A program made the translations under genes and the position numbers. A stretch of DNA of 64,000 bases from Qipengyuania sp. YIM B01966 (GTDB lineage Bacteria > Pseudomonadota > Alphaproteobacteria > Sphingomonadales > Sphingomonadaceae): contig NZ_JADMNM010000004.1 of assembly GCF_016461955.1 (NCBI RefSeq), positions 62,001 through 126,000 of the forward strand, in the 5' to 3' direction. The notes under the pieces are model-generated. The model was given only the letters and a program-made list of their open reading frames with translations. It searched no databases and had not been told where the DNA came from. This document shows, one piece after another, positions 16,869 through 25,277 of the stretch (positions are counted from its first letter, which is position 1; each line of letters starts with the position of its first letter).

Positions 16869-17642
16869 TCAGGCCTCGCGCGCGATCTGGAAGCCGGCGA
16901 AGCTCTGGCTCACCGGCATCAGTTCGAGCGTGTTGATGTTCACATGCGGCGGCAGTTCGGCCACCCAGCGGACGGTTTCGGCAATGTCTTCGGCGGTCAT
17001 CGGGCTGGCCCCGCCATAGAGCGCGGCGTGCGCCGCTTCATTGCCGCCGGTGCGGACCAGGGTGAATTCGGTTTCGACCATGCCCGGTTCGATGCTGGTC
17101 ACCCGCACCCCGGTGCCATACAGATCCGAGCGCAGGCCGAGCGCGAACTGGCGGATGAACGCCTTGGTCCCGCCATACACATTGCTGCCGGGATACGGAT
17201 AAGTCGCCGCGACCGAGGACAGCATGATGATCGCCCCGCGCCGCGCGATCAACCCCGGCAGCAGCGCGTGCGTGAGGGCCACCTGAGCGCTGATATTGGT
17301 GTCGATCATCACCTGCCACTGGGCCGGATCGCTCGCCTGCGCGGGCGCGGTGCCGAGGGCGAGGCCGGCATTGTTGACCAAAAGGTCGATCCCGGCAAAC
17401 GCCTCTGGCAGCGCGGCCAGTTCGGCATCGCGGGCGGCGACATCGCGGATATCGAAAGCGAGCGGGTGGAAGCGATCGGCCCCCAACTGCTCCGCCAGTG
17501 CGGCCAATCGCTCGGCCCGGCGGCCAGTGCCGACCACGCGCCAGCCCGCTGCGACCAGCGCGCGCGCCGTCGCCGCGCCGATCCCCGCACTGGCGCCGGT
17601 GACGAGCGCAACCCTTTCGACCGGGCGCACGGCAGGCGTCAT
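16869..17642 (-). CDS. SDR-family NADP-dependent oxidoreductase (YdfG-like)
   Basis: A 257-residue short-chain dehydrogenase. The cofactor loop TGASAGIG with the following GRR favours NADP; NNAG, the catalytic Ser in SSVAATYPYPGS, and YGGTK carrying the catalytic Tyr and Lys are intact. The tail (PPHVNINTLELMPVSQS) resembles the YdfG 3-hydroxy acid / serine dehydrogenase subgroup. It overlaps the end of pheT by 4 bases (ATGA). Substrate assignment is tentative. Confidence 0.9.
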   Translation of the reverse strand: MTPAVRPVERVALVTGASAGIGAATARALVAAGWRVVGTGRRAERLAALAEQLGADRFHPLAFDIRDVAARDAELAALPEAFAGIDLLVNNAGLALGTAPAQASDPAQWQVMIDTNISAQVALTHALLPGLIARRGAIIMLSSVAATYPYPGSNVYGGTKAFIRQFALGLRSDLYGTGVRVTSIEPGMVETEFTLVRTGGNEAAHAALYGGASPMTAEDIAETVRWVAELPPHVNINTLELMPVSQSFAGFQIAREA

Positions 17643-20161
17643 CCGCGCAGCTCCGCGCCCAGCTTCGCCGCGGCGGCGACGATGCGGTCGCTGATCGCCT
17701 TCAACTCGGCATCGGTGAAGCTCTTGTCGATCGGTTGCAGCACCACTTCAATCGCCAGCGATTTGCGTCCCTCGGGCACGCCAGCCCCACGGAAATCGTC
17801 GAAAACGCGCGCGGCGACGATGCTGGCCTTGTCCGCGCCCTTGACCGCCCTCACCATATCGCCCGCCGGCGTTTCAGCCGGAACGAGGAAAGCGAAGTCG
17901 CGCGTCACCGCCTGCAATGCCGGCGGGGCATAGGCTGCGCGGGCAAAGCTTGTCCTGAGCCCAGTCGAAGGGCCGCCTGCCGCTTTCCTGACCGGGATGG
18001 CGTCAAGGAACAGTTCGACCGCCGCCACCGGCGCGTCGATATCGAACGCCTTGAGCGTTGCCGGGTGAAGCATCCCGAACCGCGCCAGCACGGTCTTGGG
18101 CCCCAGCCGCAGCGTGGCCGACTGGCCGGGGTGGAACTGCGGCCCGGCCTCTTGCATCACTTGCAGATTCTCGACCGGCGCCCCGGCGGCGGCGAGCAGC
18201 GCCAGCGCCTCCGCCTTGGCGTCATAGGCGTCAAAGCTTTGCGCCTTGCCGGACGCCCACCCGCGCGGTGTCTTTTCCCCTGCCAGCACCAGGCCGAGCG
18301 TCAGCCGCTCGTCGCTCGCCCCGTCGGGCGCGCGCAAATAGCGCCGGCCCAGTTCGAACAGCCGCAAACCCGCCGCCCCGCGATCAAGATTACGCCTCGC
18401 CGCCATCAGCAGCCCCGGCAACAGCGAGGGGCGCATTATCTTCATGTCCTCGCTGATCGGATTGGCGAGGGTCCATGCCTGGGCGAGCGCTCCTGCTTCG
18501 ACAGGCTCGGCGTGAGCGCTGGCGGGGTCACCCATTGCCCCGTCGGTCTGAGCGGTGGCGTTTTCCCCCATCGTCCGCCCATCCTTAGCTTGTCGAAGGA
18601 TGAAATGCGCCGCCTCTGCTTGCGGAAGGAAGCTCCACGTCACCGCCTCGTGCGCGCCGCGCGCGGCGGCCGCGCGGCGGACGCGCCGTTCGAGCTTCTG
18701 CGCCGCCGTCGCGGTCGGCCGGGCAACACCAGCCGGGCGCGGCAGCGGCACGCTCTCGATCCGGTCTAGCCCGTGAATGCGGACCACCTCCTCGACGATA
18801 TCGGGCGCGCCATCCACATCCGGCCGCCAGCCGGGCACGGTGACGTTCCAGTTGCGATCAACCGTGAAGCCCAGTGCCTCCAGCGTGCGCCGCTGTTCGT
18901 CTTCGGCAATCACCACCCCGCCCAGCGTGGCCGCCAGCGTGGGATCGTAGGCGACGACCTTTTTCGCCACCGGCGGGGCGCCCGCACGGACAATCTCGCT
19001 TGCCTCGCCGCCGCAGATTCGCAGCACCAGATCGGTCAGAATATCCAGCCCGGGATCGAGGAATTGGGGATCGACCCCGCGTTCGAACCGGCTGCGCGCA
19101 TCGGAAGTGAGGCCGAGCTTGCGTCCGGTAGCCGCGATATGTTCGGGGTCGAAAAAGGCGACTTCCAGCAGCACGTCGCGCGTCGTCTCGGTACAGCCCG
19201 AATGTTCGCCGCCCATGATCCCGGCAATGTCGTGGACGCCCGCATCATCGGCGATCACCGTCATCGTGGGGTCGAGCGTGTATTCCTTGCCGTTCAAGGC
19301 GGTTACGCTCTCGCCATCACGCGCCTTGCGGGCAACCACCGCGCCCGACAACCTGGCCAGATCGTAAGCGTGCGCCGGGCGGCCGAAAGCGAGCATCACA
19401 TAATTGGTGATGTCGACCAGCGCCGAGATCGGCCGCTGGCCCGCCGCAATCAGCCGGGACTGCATCCAGTCGGGCGAGGCACCGTTGCTGACCCCGCGAA
19501 TGACCCGGCCGTAGAACGCCGGGCAGCCGGCGGGATCGTCGGTGCGGATCTCAACCGGGCAGGGGAAGCTGCCCGCCTGATGTTCGGCGCGGTGCGGCTT
19601 GAACGTGCCGATCCCCGCCGCGGCGAGATCGCGCGCGATCCCTTCGACGCCCATGCAATCGGGGCGGTTGGGGGTGATCGCGATGTCGATCACCGGGTCG
19701 GCGCCGCGATATTCGGCAAAGGGCGTGCCCACCGGCGCATCTTCGGGGAGTTCGATGATCCCGTCATGATCATCGCCCAGTTCCAGCTCGCGCGTCGAAC
19801 ACATCATGCCGTTCGATTCCGCGCCGCGGATGGCGGATTTCTTCAGCACCATGCCATTGGCTGGAACAACCGCGCCGGGCAGGCCGAGCACGCCGACGAG
19901 GCCCGCCCGCGCATTGGGCGCGCCGCAGACCACCTGTAGTGGGTCGCCCTCACCCGTATCGACGGTCAGCACCTGCAGCTTGTCAGCATCGGGGTGCCGC
20001 GCGGCGGTGAGCACGCGGGCGATGCGAAAACCGGCCAGCTTTTCGGCCGGGTCTTCCACCCCTTCGACCTCGAGCCCGATGGCGTTCAATGTGCGGGCAA
20101 TCTCCTCCACCGAGGCATCGGTATCGAGGAAATGCTTGAGCCAGGACAGCGCGACCTTCAT
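17639..20161 (-). CDS. pheT: Phenylalanyl-tRNA synthetase beta subunit with repeat-derived insertions
   Basis: An 840-residue PheT, longer than the usual about 790-800. The N-terminal tRNA-binding and B3/B4 domains, B5 and the catalytic-like core ([22 protein letters not shown] in part), and the C-terminal anticodon domain ending in [16 protein letters not shown] are all recognisable. ATG 20161 overlaps the pheS stop (ATGA). Two stretches do not look like PheT: about residues 520-556 (FILRQAKDG to [10 protein letters not shown]) and about 730-738 (GPSTGLRTS). Both are translations of the dispersed CCTTCGACARGCTCAGG repeat, inserted in frame. The subunit is presumably active, because the flanking core motifs are intact. 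Confidence 0.95.
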   Translation of the reverse strand: MKVALSWLKHFLDTDASVEEIARTLNAIGLEVEGVEDPAEKLAGFRIARVLTAARHPDADKLQVLTVDTGEGDPLQVVCGAPNARAGLVGVLGLPGAVVPANGMVLKKSAIRGAESNGMMCSTRELELGDDHDGIIELPEDAPVGTPFAEYRGADPVIDIAITPNRPDCMGVEGIARDLAAAGIGTFKPHRAEHQAGSFPCPVEIRTDDPAGCPAFYGRVIRGVSNGASPDWMQSRLIAAGQRPISALVDITNYVMLAFGRPAHAYDLARLSGAVVARKARDGESVTALNGKEYTLDPTMTVIADDAGVHDIAGIMGGEHSGCTETTRDVLLEVAFFDPEHIAATGRKLGLTSDARSRFERGVDPQFLDPGLDILTDLVLRICGGEASEIVRAGAPPVAKKVVAYDPTLAATLGGVVIAEDEQRRTLEALGFTVDRNWNVTVPGWRPDVDGAPDIVEEVVRIHGLDRIESVPLPRPAGVARPTATAAQKLERRVRRAAAARGAHEAVTWSFLPQAEAAHFILRQAKDGRTMGENATAQTDGAMGDPASAHAEPVEAGALAQAWTLANPISEDMKIMRPSLLPGLLMAARRNLDRGAAGLRLFELGRRYLRAPDGASDERLTLGLVLAGEKTPRGWASGKAQSFDAYDAKAEALALLAAAGAPVENLQVMQEAGPQFHPGQSATLRLGPKTVLARFGMLHPATLKAFDIDAPVAAVELFLDAIPVRKAAGGPSTGLRTSFARAAYAPPALQAVTRDFAFLVPAETPAGDMVRAVKGADKASIVAARVFDDFRGAGVPEGRKSLAIEVVLQPIDKSFTDAELKAISDRIVAAAAKLGAELRG
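17948..17972. repeat. Half copy of the dispersed CTTCGAC repeat inside pheT
   Basis: The bases GCTTGTCCTGAGCCCAGTCG and the following AAGGG match one arm of the repeat seen at 22895-22965. It is translated in pheT as GPSTGLRTS at about residues 730-738. Confidence 0.75.
18495..18603. repeat. Paired dispersed palindromic repeat inside pheT
   Basis: Left arm GCTTCGACAGGCTCGGCGTG and onward (18495-18519) and right arm CATCCTTAGCTTGTCGAAGG (18580-18599) are inverted copies of each other. The whole 109-base unit lies in frame in pheT, about residues 520-556, between the WSF and TLANPIS segments. Confidence 0.82.
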
Positions 20162-21246
20162 GCGGCCACCCCTACGCCAGCCGACAGCGTCGGCACGTCG
20201 AGCGCGGCAAAGCCGTAATGCGCCAGCCAGCGCACATCGCCGTCGAAGAAGGCGCGCAAATCGTCCATCCCGTATTTGAGCATCGCCAGCCGATCGACCC
20301 CGGTGCCGAAAGCGAAGCCCTGCCACTCATCGGGATCGAGACCGGCCGCGGCGATCACCCGGCGGTTGACCATCCCGCTGCCGAGCACTTCCATCCAGCC
20401 TTCGCTGCCGCCGATGACCCGCTTGCCATTGACCAGGCTGTACCCGACATCGACCTCGACCGAAGGCTCGGTGAAGGGGAAGTACGAAGGACGCAAGCGC
20501 AGCGTCACATCGTCGCGCTCGAAAAAGGCGCGCAGGAAAGTTTCCAGCGTCCATTTGAGGTGGCCAAGGTGAATGCCCTTGTCGATCACCAACCCTTCGA
20601 TCTGGTGGAACATCGGCGTATGCGTCGCGTCGCTGTCGCTGCGATAGACGCGGCCCGGCGCAATGATCCGCAAGGGCGCGCCCTGCTCCTGCATCGCGCG
20701 GATCTGCACCGGGGAGGTGTGCGTGCGCAGCAGCATCTCCTCCCCTGCGGCGTTCCGATCCGGGAAGTAGAACGTATCGTGCATCGCCCGTGCCGGGTGG
20801 CTTTCGGGCATGTTGAGCGCGGTGAAATTGTGCCAGCCATCCTCGATCTCCGGGCCGGTGGCGACGGCAAAGCCCATGTCGGCGAAGATCTCGGCGAGTT
20901 CGTCCATCACCTGGCTGACCGGGTGGATCGTGCCGCGCGGGGCCTCGGGCGCAGGCAGCGTCAGGTCGATCGTCTCGGCGGCAAGGCGGGCGGACAGTTC
21001 GGCCGCTTCGAGCGCGTCCTTCTTGGCGGCGATCGCATCGGACAGTTCGGCCCGCAGCGCCTGGATGCGCGGGGCGGCCGCGGCGCGCGCCTCGGGGTCC
21101 ATCGTGCCCAGCGTTTTCAGCGCCTGGCTGATCCAGCCCTGCTTGCCCAGCGCGTCGATCCGCACCGCCTCGACCTCGCTCACATCGCCTGCCGCATCCA
21201 GCCGGGCGAGCGCCGCTGCCAGCCTGTTCTCGTCACTCTCGCTCAT
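20158..21246 (-). CDS. pheS: Phenylalanyl-tRNA synthetase alpha subunit
   Basis: A 362-residue catalytic subunit that charges tRNA-Phe. It has an N-terminal coiled-coil region (residues 1-90) and the class II core: motif 2 region [32 protein letters not shown]-like segment [14 protein letters not shown], and motif 3 [17 protein letters not shown]. Start ATG 21246 (MSESDEN) is chosen over the upstream frame. Coupled to pheT by ATGA. A terminator-like hairpin stands between rplT and pheS, so expression may be partly attenuated. Confidence 0.97.
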   Translation of the reverse strand: MSESDENRLAAALARLDAAGDVSEVEAVRIDALGKQGWISQALKTLGTMDPEARAAAAPRIQALRAELSDAIAAKKDALEAAELSARLAAETIDLTLPAPEAPRGTIHPVSQVMDELAEIFADMGFAVATGPEIEDGWHNFTALNMPESHPARAMHDTFYFPDRNAAGEEMLLRTHTSPVQIRAMQEQGAPLRIIAPGRVYRSDSDATHTPMFHQIEGLVIDKGIHLGHLKWTLETFLRAFFERDDVTLRLRPSYFPFTEPSVEVDVGYSLVNGKRVIGGSEGWMEVLGSGMVNRRVIAAAGLDPDEWQGFAFGTGVDRLAMLKYGMDDLRAFFDGDVRWLAHYGFAALDVPTLSAGVGVAA

Positions 21247-21273
21247 CACGCCAATCCGATAGAAAGCCCAAAG

Positions 21274-21310
21274 AAAAAGCGCCACCCCCACTGGCGGGAG
21301 CGGCGCTTTT
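21274..21310 (-). terminator. Terminator-like hairpin between rplT and pheS
   Basis: On the minus strand GAAAAGCGCC pairs with GGCGCTTTTT around an 18-base loop and continues as CTTTGGG. It could end the rpmI-rplT message or act as an attenuator for pheST. I found no Phe-rich leader peptide in the gap. Confidence 0.7.
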
Positions 21311-21337
21311 CACCGGCCGCGAGGGGCCGTTATCGTG

Positions 21338-21697
21338 TCAGGCGGGCAGCGCCTGCTTCGCCTGCGCGATGATGGCGGTAAAGGCGCCGCCTTCGTTCAT
21401 CGCGAGGTCGGCCATCACCTTACGGTCGAGCTCGATCCCGGCAAGCTTGGCGCCGTGCATGAACTGCGAATAGGTGAGCCCTTCGGCGCGGACCGCGGCG
21501 TTGATCCGCTGGATCCACAGCGCGCGGAACGACCGCTTCTTCACCTTGCGGTCGCGATAGGCGTATTGCCCGGCCTTCTCGACCGCCTGGCGGGCGATGC
21601 GGATGGTGTTCTTGCGGCGACCGCGATAGCCCTTGGCCTGGTCGAGGATCCGCTTGTGCTTCTGGCGCGTGGTGACGCCGCGTTTGATACGGGACAT
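21338..21697 (-). CDS. rplT: 50S ribosomal protein L20
   Basis: A 119-residue ribosomal protein that binds 23S rRNA early in large-subunit assembly. The N-terminus [20 protein letters not shown] and the segments [20 protein letters not shown] and [19 protein letters not shown] match L20 throughout. It lies 29 bases after rpmI in the usual order. Confidence 0.98.
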   Translation of the reverse strand: MSRIKRGVTTRQKHKRILDQAKGYRGRRKNTIRIARQAVEKAGQYAYRDRKVKKRSFRALWIQRINAAVRAEGLTYSQFMHGAKLAGIELDRKVMADLAMNEGGAFTAIIAQAKQALPA

Positions 21698-21726
21698 GCT
21701 GAAATACTCCTAAATCGGAAACGCGC

Positions 21727-21930
21727 TCAGTCGAGCCCGTAGGGGGCCCAACGCTTGACCGCCGGCGTGTCGTGTTCGGACAGGACGGAGGTGCCGCGGT
21801 TCTGGCGGATGTATTTCGCATTGTGGCTGATCAGCCGGTGGCGCTTGCCAGCGACGCCGTGCTTGACCTTGCCGGTGGCGGTGAACTTGAAGCGTTTCTT
21901 CACACCGCTCTTGGTCTTCATCTTGGGCAT
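21727..21930 (-). CDS. rpmI: 50S ribosomal protein L35
   Basis: A 67-residue basic protein with the L35 signature [20 protein letters not shown] and [18 protein letters not shown] 21930 has GGAG (AAGGAGACC) about 5-8 bases upstream. infC, which often precedes rpmI, is not here; hisN lies upstream 123 bases away, so the rpmI promoter is probably in that gap, which also contains a small CCTGGC/GCCAGG hairpin. Confidence 0.97.
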   Translation of the reverse strand: MPKMKTKSGVKKRFKFTATGKVKHGVAGKRHRLISHNAKYIRQNRGTSVLSEHDTPAVKRWAPYGLD

Positions 21931-22053
21931 TTCGGTCTCCTTCACAAGAGACACGCTCGCGCCGGCCCTGGCAGCCCTGTCAGCCAGGCAGGCGGGACAA
22001 TTGCGTGTCAATGAAGCGCGCGCCTTTAGCGTGCCTGCGCAATAATGCAAGCG

Positions 22054-22857
22054 TCAGCTGGCGACAGGGAAGCTCGGTTCGGCAATGCCCATCGCGTCCA
22101 GCACCGCCTCCAGCCGTGCCGGATCGCCCAGCGCCAGCACCGTCCCGTCGCTGCCGGCATGGAGCGGTTCGCCCGCCCAGTCGCACATCAACCCGCCCGC
22201 GCCCTCGACCACCGGCACGAGCGCGGCGAAATCATGGAGCTTCAGCCCCGCTTCGCACACGACATCGAGGTGCCCGGCGGCCAGCAGCCCGTAATTGTAG
22301 CAATCGCCCCCATAGACGATCTTGCGCGCCGCCACCGCCTGCGCCAGCGCCATGAAGTGATCCGCCTCGCCCGCGCTGAACAGGTGCGGGCTGGTGGTGG
22401 CAAGCACCGCATCGCCAAGCTCGCGGCACGGCCGGCTGCGGACCGCCGCGCCGTTGAGCGTCGTCGCCTTGCCCGCCGCGCCCAGCCAGCGTTCGCCCAG
22501 CACCGGCTGGTCGATCACGCCGAGCACCGGCCAGCCTTCCTGCAGCAGCGCGATCAACGTGCCGAAGATCGGCCGCCCGGCGATGAAGCTGGTGGTGCCG
22601 TCAATCGGATCGAGCACCCATTGCCGCGCCGCACCTTCGCGCACCGTGCCATATTCCTCGCCGATGATGCCGTCATCCGGCGCTTCGGCCTCGAGGATGG
22701 CGCGCATCGCCGCCTCGGCCGCGCGGTCGGCTTCGGTGACGAAGGACTGATCCGCCTTGCGCTCCTCCGCCCATGCCCCGCGATAGAGCGGCACGATCGC
22801 CGCCCGCGCCGCATCGGTGAGGCGGTTGGCCAGCGCGATGTCGGAAGAACGGGCCAT
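22054..22857 (-). CDS. hisN: Histidinol-phosphatase, inositol monophosphatase family
   Basis: A 267-residue Mg-dependent phosphatase. It has the IMPase motifs GEEYG, WVLDPIDGTTSF (metal and substrate site) and the second motif LKLHDFAALVPVVEGAGG. The KLHD variant with this length matches the HisN histidinol-phosphatase group used for histidine synthesis in many actinobacteria and alphaproteobacteria; an inositol-phosphatase role remains possible. No his genes are adjacent. Confidence 0.88.
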   Translation of the reverse strand: MARSSDIALANRLTDAARAAIVPLYRGAWAEERKADQSFVTEADRAAEAAMRAILEAEAPDDGIIGEEYGTVREGAARQWVLDPIDGTTSFIAGRPIFGTLIALLQEGWPVLGVIDQPVLGERWLGAAGKATTLNGAAVRSRPCRELGDAVLATTSPHLFSAGEADHFMALAQAVAARKIVYGGDCYNYGLLAAGHLDVVCEAGLKLHDFAALVPVVEGAGGLMCDWAGEPLHAGSDGTVLALGDPARLEAVLDAMGIAEPSFPVAS

Positions 22858-22894
22858 GCGGGGACTACCTTTCGCCGTGCTGCTGTGCCGACAC

Positions 22895-22965
22895 CCTTCG
22901 ACAGGCTCAGGGGTGAGCGGGGTTCAGCTCAGAATCTCCGTCGCTCATCCTGAGCTTGTCGAAGG
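22895..22965. repeat. Intergenic dispersed palindromic repeat (CCTTCGACARGCTCAGG family)
   Basis: Two inverted arms, CCTTCGACAGGCTCAGG at the left and CCTGAGCTTGTCGAAGG at the right, flank about 37 bases between hisN and prs. The same arms occur inside pheT. This type of repeat is common in sphingomonad genomes (general knowledge, not checked here). Confidence 0.85.
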
Positions 22966-22988
22966 ATCGTCATGAGCCGCGCCTGGGA

Positions 22989-23924
22989 TCAATCGAACAG
23001 GCTCGACACGCTGCTCTCGTCAGCAATCCGGCGCATTGCCTCGCCGATCAGCGGGGCGACCGTGAGGGTGCGGATGCGCTCGGAATCCTGCGCTGCGTCG
23101 ACCGCGCGGATGGTGTCGGTGATGACCAGTTCCTTGAGCGCGGAATTGTCCACCCGCGCCACCGCCCCGCCTGACAGCACGCCGTGCGTAATATAGGCGG
23201 CAACCGACTTTGCCCCGCCATCGAGCAGCGCCTGCGCCGCATTGCACAGCGTCCCGCCCGAATCGACGATATCGTCGATCAGGATGCAGTGCCGGCCCGA
23301 CACGTCGCCGATAATGTTCATCACCTCGGACTCGCCCGGCCGGTCGCGGCGCTTGTCGACGATCGCGAGCGGCGCATTGTCGAGCCGCTTGGCGAGCGCC
23401 CGGGCGCGGACCACGCCGCCGACATCGGGCGACACCACCATCAGCGCCTGATCGCCATAGCGCGCCTGGATATCGGCAGCCATGACCGGCGCGGCGAACA
23501 GATTGTCGGTCGGAATGTCGAAGAAGCCCTGGATCTGCCCGGCATGGAGGTCCACCGCCAGCACCCGGTCAGCGCCCGCTTCGGTAATCAGATTGGCCAC
23601 CAGCTTGGCCGAAATCGGCGTGCGCGGGCCGGGTTTGCGATCCTGGCGGGCATAACCGAAATAGGGGATCACCGCGGTAATCCGCCGCGCCGAGGCGCGC
23701 CGCAGCGCGTCGATCCCGATCAGCAATTCCATCAGATTGTCGTTCGCCGGGTACGAGGTCGACTGAACCAGAAAGACATCCTCGCCGCGGACATTTTCGT
23801 GGATTTCGACGAAGATCTCCTCGTCCGCGAAGCGGCGCACACTGGCATCGGTCAGCGGCAGTTCGAGATAGCCGGCAATCGCCCGGGCCAGCGGAAGGTT
23901 CGAATTGCCGGACATGATCTTCAT
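22989..23924 (-). CDS. prs: Ribose-phosphate pyrophosphokinase
   Basis: A 311-residue enzyme that makes PRPP for nucleotides, histidine and tryptophan. Family motifs: [20 protein letters not shown] (in part), [10 protein letters not shown], the divalent-cation site [24 protein letters not shown] and the PRPP loop [12 protein letters not shown]. Length and start (MKIMSGNSN) are typical. Confidence 0.97.
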   Translation of the reverse strand: MKIMSGNSNLPLARAIAGYLELPLTDASVRRFADEEIFVEIHENVRGEDVFLVQSTSYPANDNLMELLIGIDALRRASARRITAVIPYFGYARQDRKPGPRTPISAKLVANLITEAGADRVLAVDLHAGQIQGFFDIPTDNLFAAPVMAADIQARYGDQALMVVSPDVGGVVRARALAKRLDNAPLAIVDKRRDRPGESEVMNIIGDVSGRHCILIDDIVDSGGTLCNAAQALLDGGAKSVAAYITHGVLSGGAVARVDNSALKELVITDTIRAVDAAQDSERIRTLTVAPLIGEAMRRIADESSVSSLFD

Positions 23925-24010
23925 CGCAGCGCTGGTCCTCGTGGCAGGATTCGGGGTGCGCGCGCGATAGCGCAGGAGGGCGGGATTGCAATGGGCGGGG
24001 GTGGTTCCGA

Positions 24011-24085
24011 AGCGGGGCCCCGGATCAAGTCCGGGGCGACGAGGTTCATTATTCTGTCACCCCGGGCTTGACCCGGGGTCCAGCT
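24011..24085. repeat. 75-base palindromic repeat, left copy flanking the GIY-YIG gene
   Basis: Begins AGCGGGGCCCCGGATCAAGT and ends GGGGTCCAGCT; the two halves (CCCCGGATCAAGTCCGGGG and CCCCGGGCTTGACCCGGGG) are near-inverted. A directly repeated copy sits at 24412-24485. Confidence 0.85.
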
Positions 24086-24102
24086 ACGTTTTCACCCGCA
24101 CG

Positions 24103-24399
24103 ATGGAGTGCGCAAAAACCGGCTGGGTGTATTTCATGGCCAACCGCTATCGCGGGACGCTCTATGTCGGGGTCACATCCGACCTCGCCGCGCGCGTCGA
24201 CCAACACCGGCGGGGTGAGGGCTCGGCGTTTTGCGCGCAGCACGGCCTGACGCGGCTCGTCTGGGCAGACCAGGCAGGCTCGATGATCGAAGCGATCGCG
24301 CATGAGAAACGGCTGAAGCGCTGGCGCCGCCCGTGGAAGATAGCGCTGATCGAACGCGCCAATCCCGGTTGGGACGATCTGTGGGAGCGCATTGTGTAG
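24103..24399 (+). CDS. GIY-YIG nuclease-domain protein
   Basis: A 98-residue single-domain protein. The GIY-YIG core reads GWVYFMANRYRGTLYVGVTS, followed by the conserved Arg in DLAARVDQHRRGEG and the catalytic Glu in IAHEKRLKRWRR. It is of the small stand-alone type (COG2827-like) whose role is unknown; DNA cutting is inferred from the fold. ATG 24103 begins just after the repeat; a longer in-frame start would translate the repeat and is rejected. Bracketed by two directly repeated 75-base palindromic elements. Confidence 0.85.
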   Translation: MECAKTGWVYFMANRYRGTLYVGVTSDLAARVDQHRRGEGSAFCAQHGLTRLVWADQAGSMIEAIAHEKRLKRWRRPWKIALIERANPGWDDLWERIV

Positions 24400-24411
24400 C
24401 GCCGCCCGAAC

Positions 24412-24485
24412 AGCGGGGCCCCGGATCAAGTCCGGGGCGACTAGATTAACTATTCGCTCACCCCGGGCTGAACCGAGGTCCAGCT
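24412..24485. repeat. 74-base palindromic repeat, right copy flanking the GIY-YIG gene
   Basis: Matches 24011-24085 in the same orientation (AGCGGGGCCCCGGATCAAGT to GGTCCAGCT), with several substitutions and a one-base shorter second arm (GGGCTGAACCGAGG instead of GGGCTTGACCCGGGG). The remaining bases to 24542 hold no gene I can support. Confidence 0.82.
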
Positions 24486-24542
24486 GGCCACCGCACTCAA
24501 CCCCCTGTCCTACACCCACGCATCTGTGGCTTATGCGCACCC

Positions 24543-25085
24543 ATGCACGCGCCTCCCGCCCACACACAGCGCCGCCGGCCCGGCTGGTTCACCCCGGTGC
24601 CCGTCCGCGCGCGCAGCGACGGGTGGAGCGTGGCGCGCCAGTGCCGGTTTCTCGCCGCGCTCTACTGGACCGGCTCGGTGCGCGCGGCGGCGGCGGCGGT
24701 GGGGATGAGCCGGGCGAGCGCCTATCGGTTGCGCGGGCGCGCGGATGCGGCCGGGTTTGCCGCCGCGTGGGACCGGGTGCTGACCCCGCCCGGCAGCGGC
24801 CGGCTGGCGGGGCCAAGGTTCGATTATCGGAAGGTGACACAGGCCGCGCTGGCCAAGCGCGCCGGCAGCGGGTTGGTCCGGCCCGTGCTCTATCGCGGCA
24901 CGCTCGTCGCGATCAGCCGAAAACCTGACAATTCCGCGCTTCTGCGGCTGCTCAGCCGCTCAGGCGCGATCCAGCGACGGGTGCTCGCCCGCGTCGCCCG
25001 ACCGCGCCCGCAAAGTTTCGCAAAACCCCCGGGTCATTGTCATCCGGAGCGGCCCGCGCGGCCCGCCGCCAAGCCCCGATCACCT
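24543..25085 (+). pseudogene. Helix-turn-helix protein ORF lacking its own stop codon
   Basis: The open frame starts MHAPPAHTQRRRPGWFTP. It carries a helix-turn-helix region at about residues 35-65 (FLAALYWTGSVRAAAAAVGM then SRASAYRLRGR), a type found in many sphingomonad proteins and probably DNA binding. A second region (LVRPVLYRGTLVAISRKPDN) looks conserved to about residue 140. Beyond that the frame enters low-complexity sequence, then the 96-base repeat, and stays open through the antisense of glpX until 26333. No sensible stop exists, so the 3' end seems lost. The end given is the edge of the repeat. It may still be expressed as a longer protein. Confidence 0.55.
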
Positions 25086-25277
25086 GATGCGGTGCTCGCC
25101 CTTGATCCACCGCGAACCCCTGTCAGGCGTGCGGAGGACCGCGGCGTAACAGGGGGCGACGGTCGTTGTCCGCGATCAGCCGATGCGGTGCTCGCCCTTG
25201 ATCCACCGCGAACCCCTGTCAGGCGTGCGGAGGACCGCCGCGTAACAGGGGGCGACGGTCGTTGTCCGCGATCAGCC
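25086..25277. repeat. Two tandem 96-base units copying the glpX tail
   Basis: Units 25086-25181 and 25182-25277 differ at one position. Each starts with the 28 bases that form the coding end of glpX (the original is 25278-25305), including the codons for WIKGEHRI, and contains a copy of the stop. Each also holds a hairpin (CCCCTGT with ACAGGGG, and an inner GCGG with CCGC). The glpX stop codon itself lies in the junction of the last unit. Confidence 0.9.

Noticed and set aside
15453-17933. An 826-codon plus-strand frame
   Set aside because: It is antisense to prfC, the SDR gene and pheT, all with clear motifs on the other strand.
21247-21337. PheM-type leader peptide or T-box before pheS
   Set aside because: No short ORF rich in Phe codons and no T-box core sequence was found in the gap.
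23986-24102. Longer N-terminus for the GIY-YIG protein
   Set aside because: The upstream in-frame codons only translate the palindromic repeat ([10 protein letters not shown] and HPGLDPGSS), a usual artefact of this repeat.
24011-24485. Insertion sequence with terminal inverted repeats
   Set aside because: The flanking elements are direct, not inverted, and no transposase is encoded.
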